Below, piece by piece: positions 6,996 to 7,724 of a DNA stretch of 7,724 nucleotides (position 1 is its first letter; the number at the start of each line of letters is the position of its first letter). Source of the stretch: an uncultured Lachnospiraceae bacterium (GTDB lineage Bacteria; Bacillota_A; Clostridia; Lachnospirales; Lachnospiraceae); the NCBI GenBank assembly GCA_900556645.1, contig USPJ01000042.1:1-7724 (forward strand), given 5' to 3'. The position numbers and the translations under genes are program-made. The notes below the pieces were generated by a model. That model was not told the origin of the DNA. It searched no databases and saw only the letters and a list, made by a program, of their open reading frames with translations.

Positions 6996-7724
6996 ATGGA
7001 ACAGATAGAATTTCTTTCACAGATGAAAGGAAAACAGAGCCTTGCCTTTCACAAACCGCCTTATATTCTTGCAAGCGGAAATATTGTGGGAAAAAAGGAA
7101 GGGGAAGGACCGTTAGGCAAAGAGTTTGATGTTATCTGCGAGGATGACAAATTCGGAGCGGACAACTGGGAGGATGCGGAGAGCACCCTGCAAAAGGAAG
7201 CGGTGGCGTTGGCACTGGGAAAGGCAAAGCTGGAGCCTAAGGATATGCGTTATATTTTTGCCGGGGATTTGCTGGGACAGAATATTGCCACATCCTTCGG
7301 ATTGATGAATTATGAAATACCGCTGTTCGGTCTTTACGGAGCCTGTTCCACGGCGGGGGAGTCCATGGCCTTGGGAGCCATGTGTGTGGCGGCAGGATAT
7401 GCGGAAAATGTGGTGACGGTGACCTCCAGCCATTTTGCCAGTGCGGAGAAACAGTTTCGTTTTCCCTTGGAATATGCAAATCAAAGACCATTATCTGCTA
7501 CCTGGACGGTTACGGGAAGTGGTGCCTTTGTACTTAGCACCAAACGCTCCAAAGCCAGAATTACAGGAGTTACCACAGGAAAAATCATGGATTACGGCGT
7601 AAAGGATTCCATGAATATGGGAGCGGCAATGGCACCGGCAGCCTGTGATGTAATATATCATCATCTGTTAGATTTTGAGCGGAAGCCGGAGGACTATGAC
7701 AAGATCATTACCGGAGACCTTGGA
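6996..7724 (+). CDS. spoVAD: Stage V sporulation protein AD (5' part, continues past the window)
   Basis: SpoVAD is a thiolase-fold protein of the SpoVA channel that binds dipicolinic acid and is needed for its uptake into the forespore. The 243 codons seen correspond to about 70% of a family length near 340. Diagnostic stretches are DVICEDDKFGADNWEDAEST (45-64), YIFAGDLLGQNIATSFGLMN (86-105), PLFGLYGACSTAGESMALGA (109-128) with C117 at the thiolase nucleophile position, and VTVTSSHFASAEKQFRFPLE (140-159) followed by NQRPLSATWTVTGSGAFVL (162-180). The start is the ATG at 6996, supported by GGGAGG 6 nt upstream. Unlike the common spoVAC-spoVAD-spoVAE order, no spoVAC lies directly before it: the gene follows the fold-back element and has its own predicted sigma-G promoter. 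Genes beyond the right edge cannot be seen. Confidence 0.96.
   Translation, partial: MEQIEFLSQMKGKQSLAFHKPPYILASGNIVGKKEGEGPLGKEFDVICEDDKFGADNWEDAESTLQKEAVALALGKAKLEPKDMRYIFAGDLLGQNIATSFGLMNYEIPLFGLYGACSTAGESMALGAMCVAAGYAENVVTVTSSHFASAEKQFRFPLEYANQRPLSATWTVTGSGAFVLSTKRSKARITGVTTGKIMDYGVKDSMNMGAAMAPAACDVIYHHLLDFERKPEDYDKIITGDLG

Overview
The window looks like chromosomal DNA of an anaerobic, motile, endospore-forming Firmicute in the Clostridia, most likely a Lachnospiraceae-type gut or rumen bacterium. This is inferred from an [FeFe]-hydrogenase maturation GTPase (HydF), a methyl-accepting chemotaxis protein, the sporulation protein SpoVAD, strong AGGAGG-type ribosome binding sites and moderate-to-low GC. 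I see no phage genes, transposase, tRNA, rRNA or CRISPR array.

Layout. Positions 1-1104 hold the 5' part of hydF on the minus strand, running off the left edge. A divergent intergenic region (1111-1303) carries a near-consensus hydF promoter and a likely promoter for a plus-strand purine-salvage pair: apt (1304-1828), then an NCS2-type purine permease (1856-3283), closed by a strong terminator. A single-gene unit follows, encoding a membrane chemoreceptor (3448-5199) with its own promoter and terminator. That terminator abuts the start of a SAM-dependent methyltransferase of unknown substrate (most likely 5284-6429). The right edge holds the first 243 codons of spoVAD (6996 onward).

The unusual part is the 566-bp gap between the methyltransferase and spoVAD. 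Nearly all of it (6438-6929) is one long imperfect inverted repeat that folds back on itself around a 13-nt loop at 6673-6685, with no convincing gene inside. It could be a fold-back/MITE-like element or a very long hairpin RNA; I cannot name it. Immediately after it, spoVAD is preceded by a compact nested control region. A sequence matching the forespore sigma-G promoter consensus has its -10 inside the 5' arm of a terminator-like hairpin whose 3' arm is the spoVAD Shine-Dalgarno. This would terminate or mask read-through messages, while a sigma-G transcript starting in the loop would lack the 5' arm and be translated freely.

The genes are mostly unrelated housekeeping functions: hydrogenase assembly, adenine uptake and salvage, chemotaxis, a methyltransferase and spore DPA uptake. 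Only apt plus the permease form an obvious functional operon.
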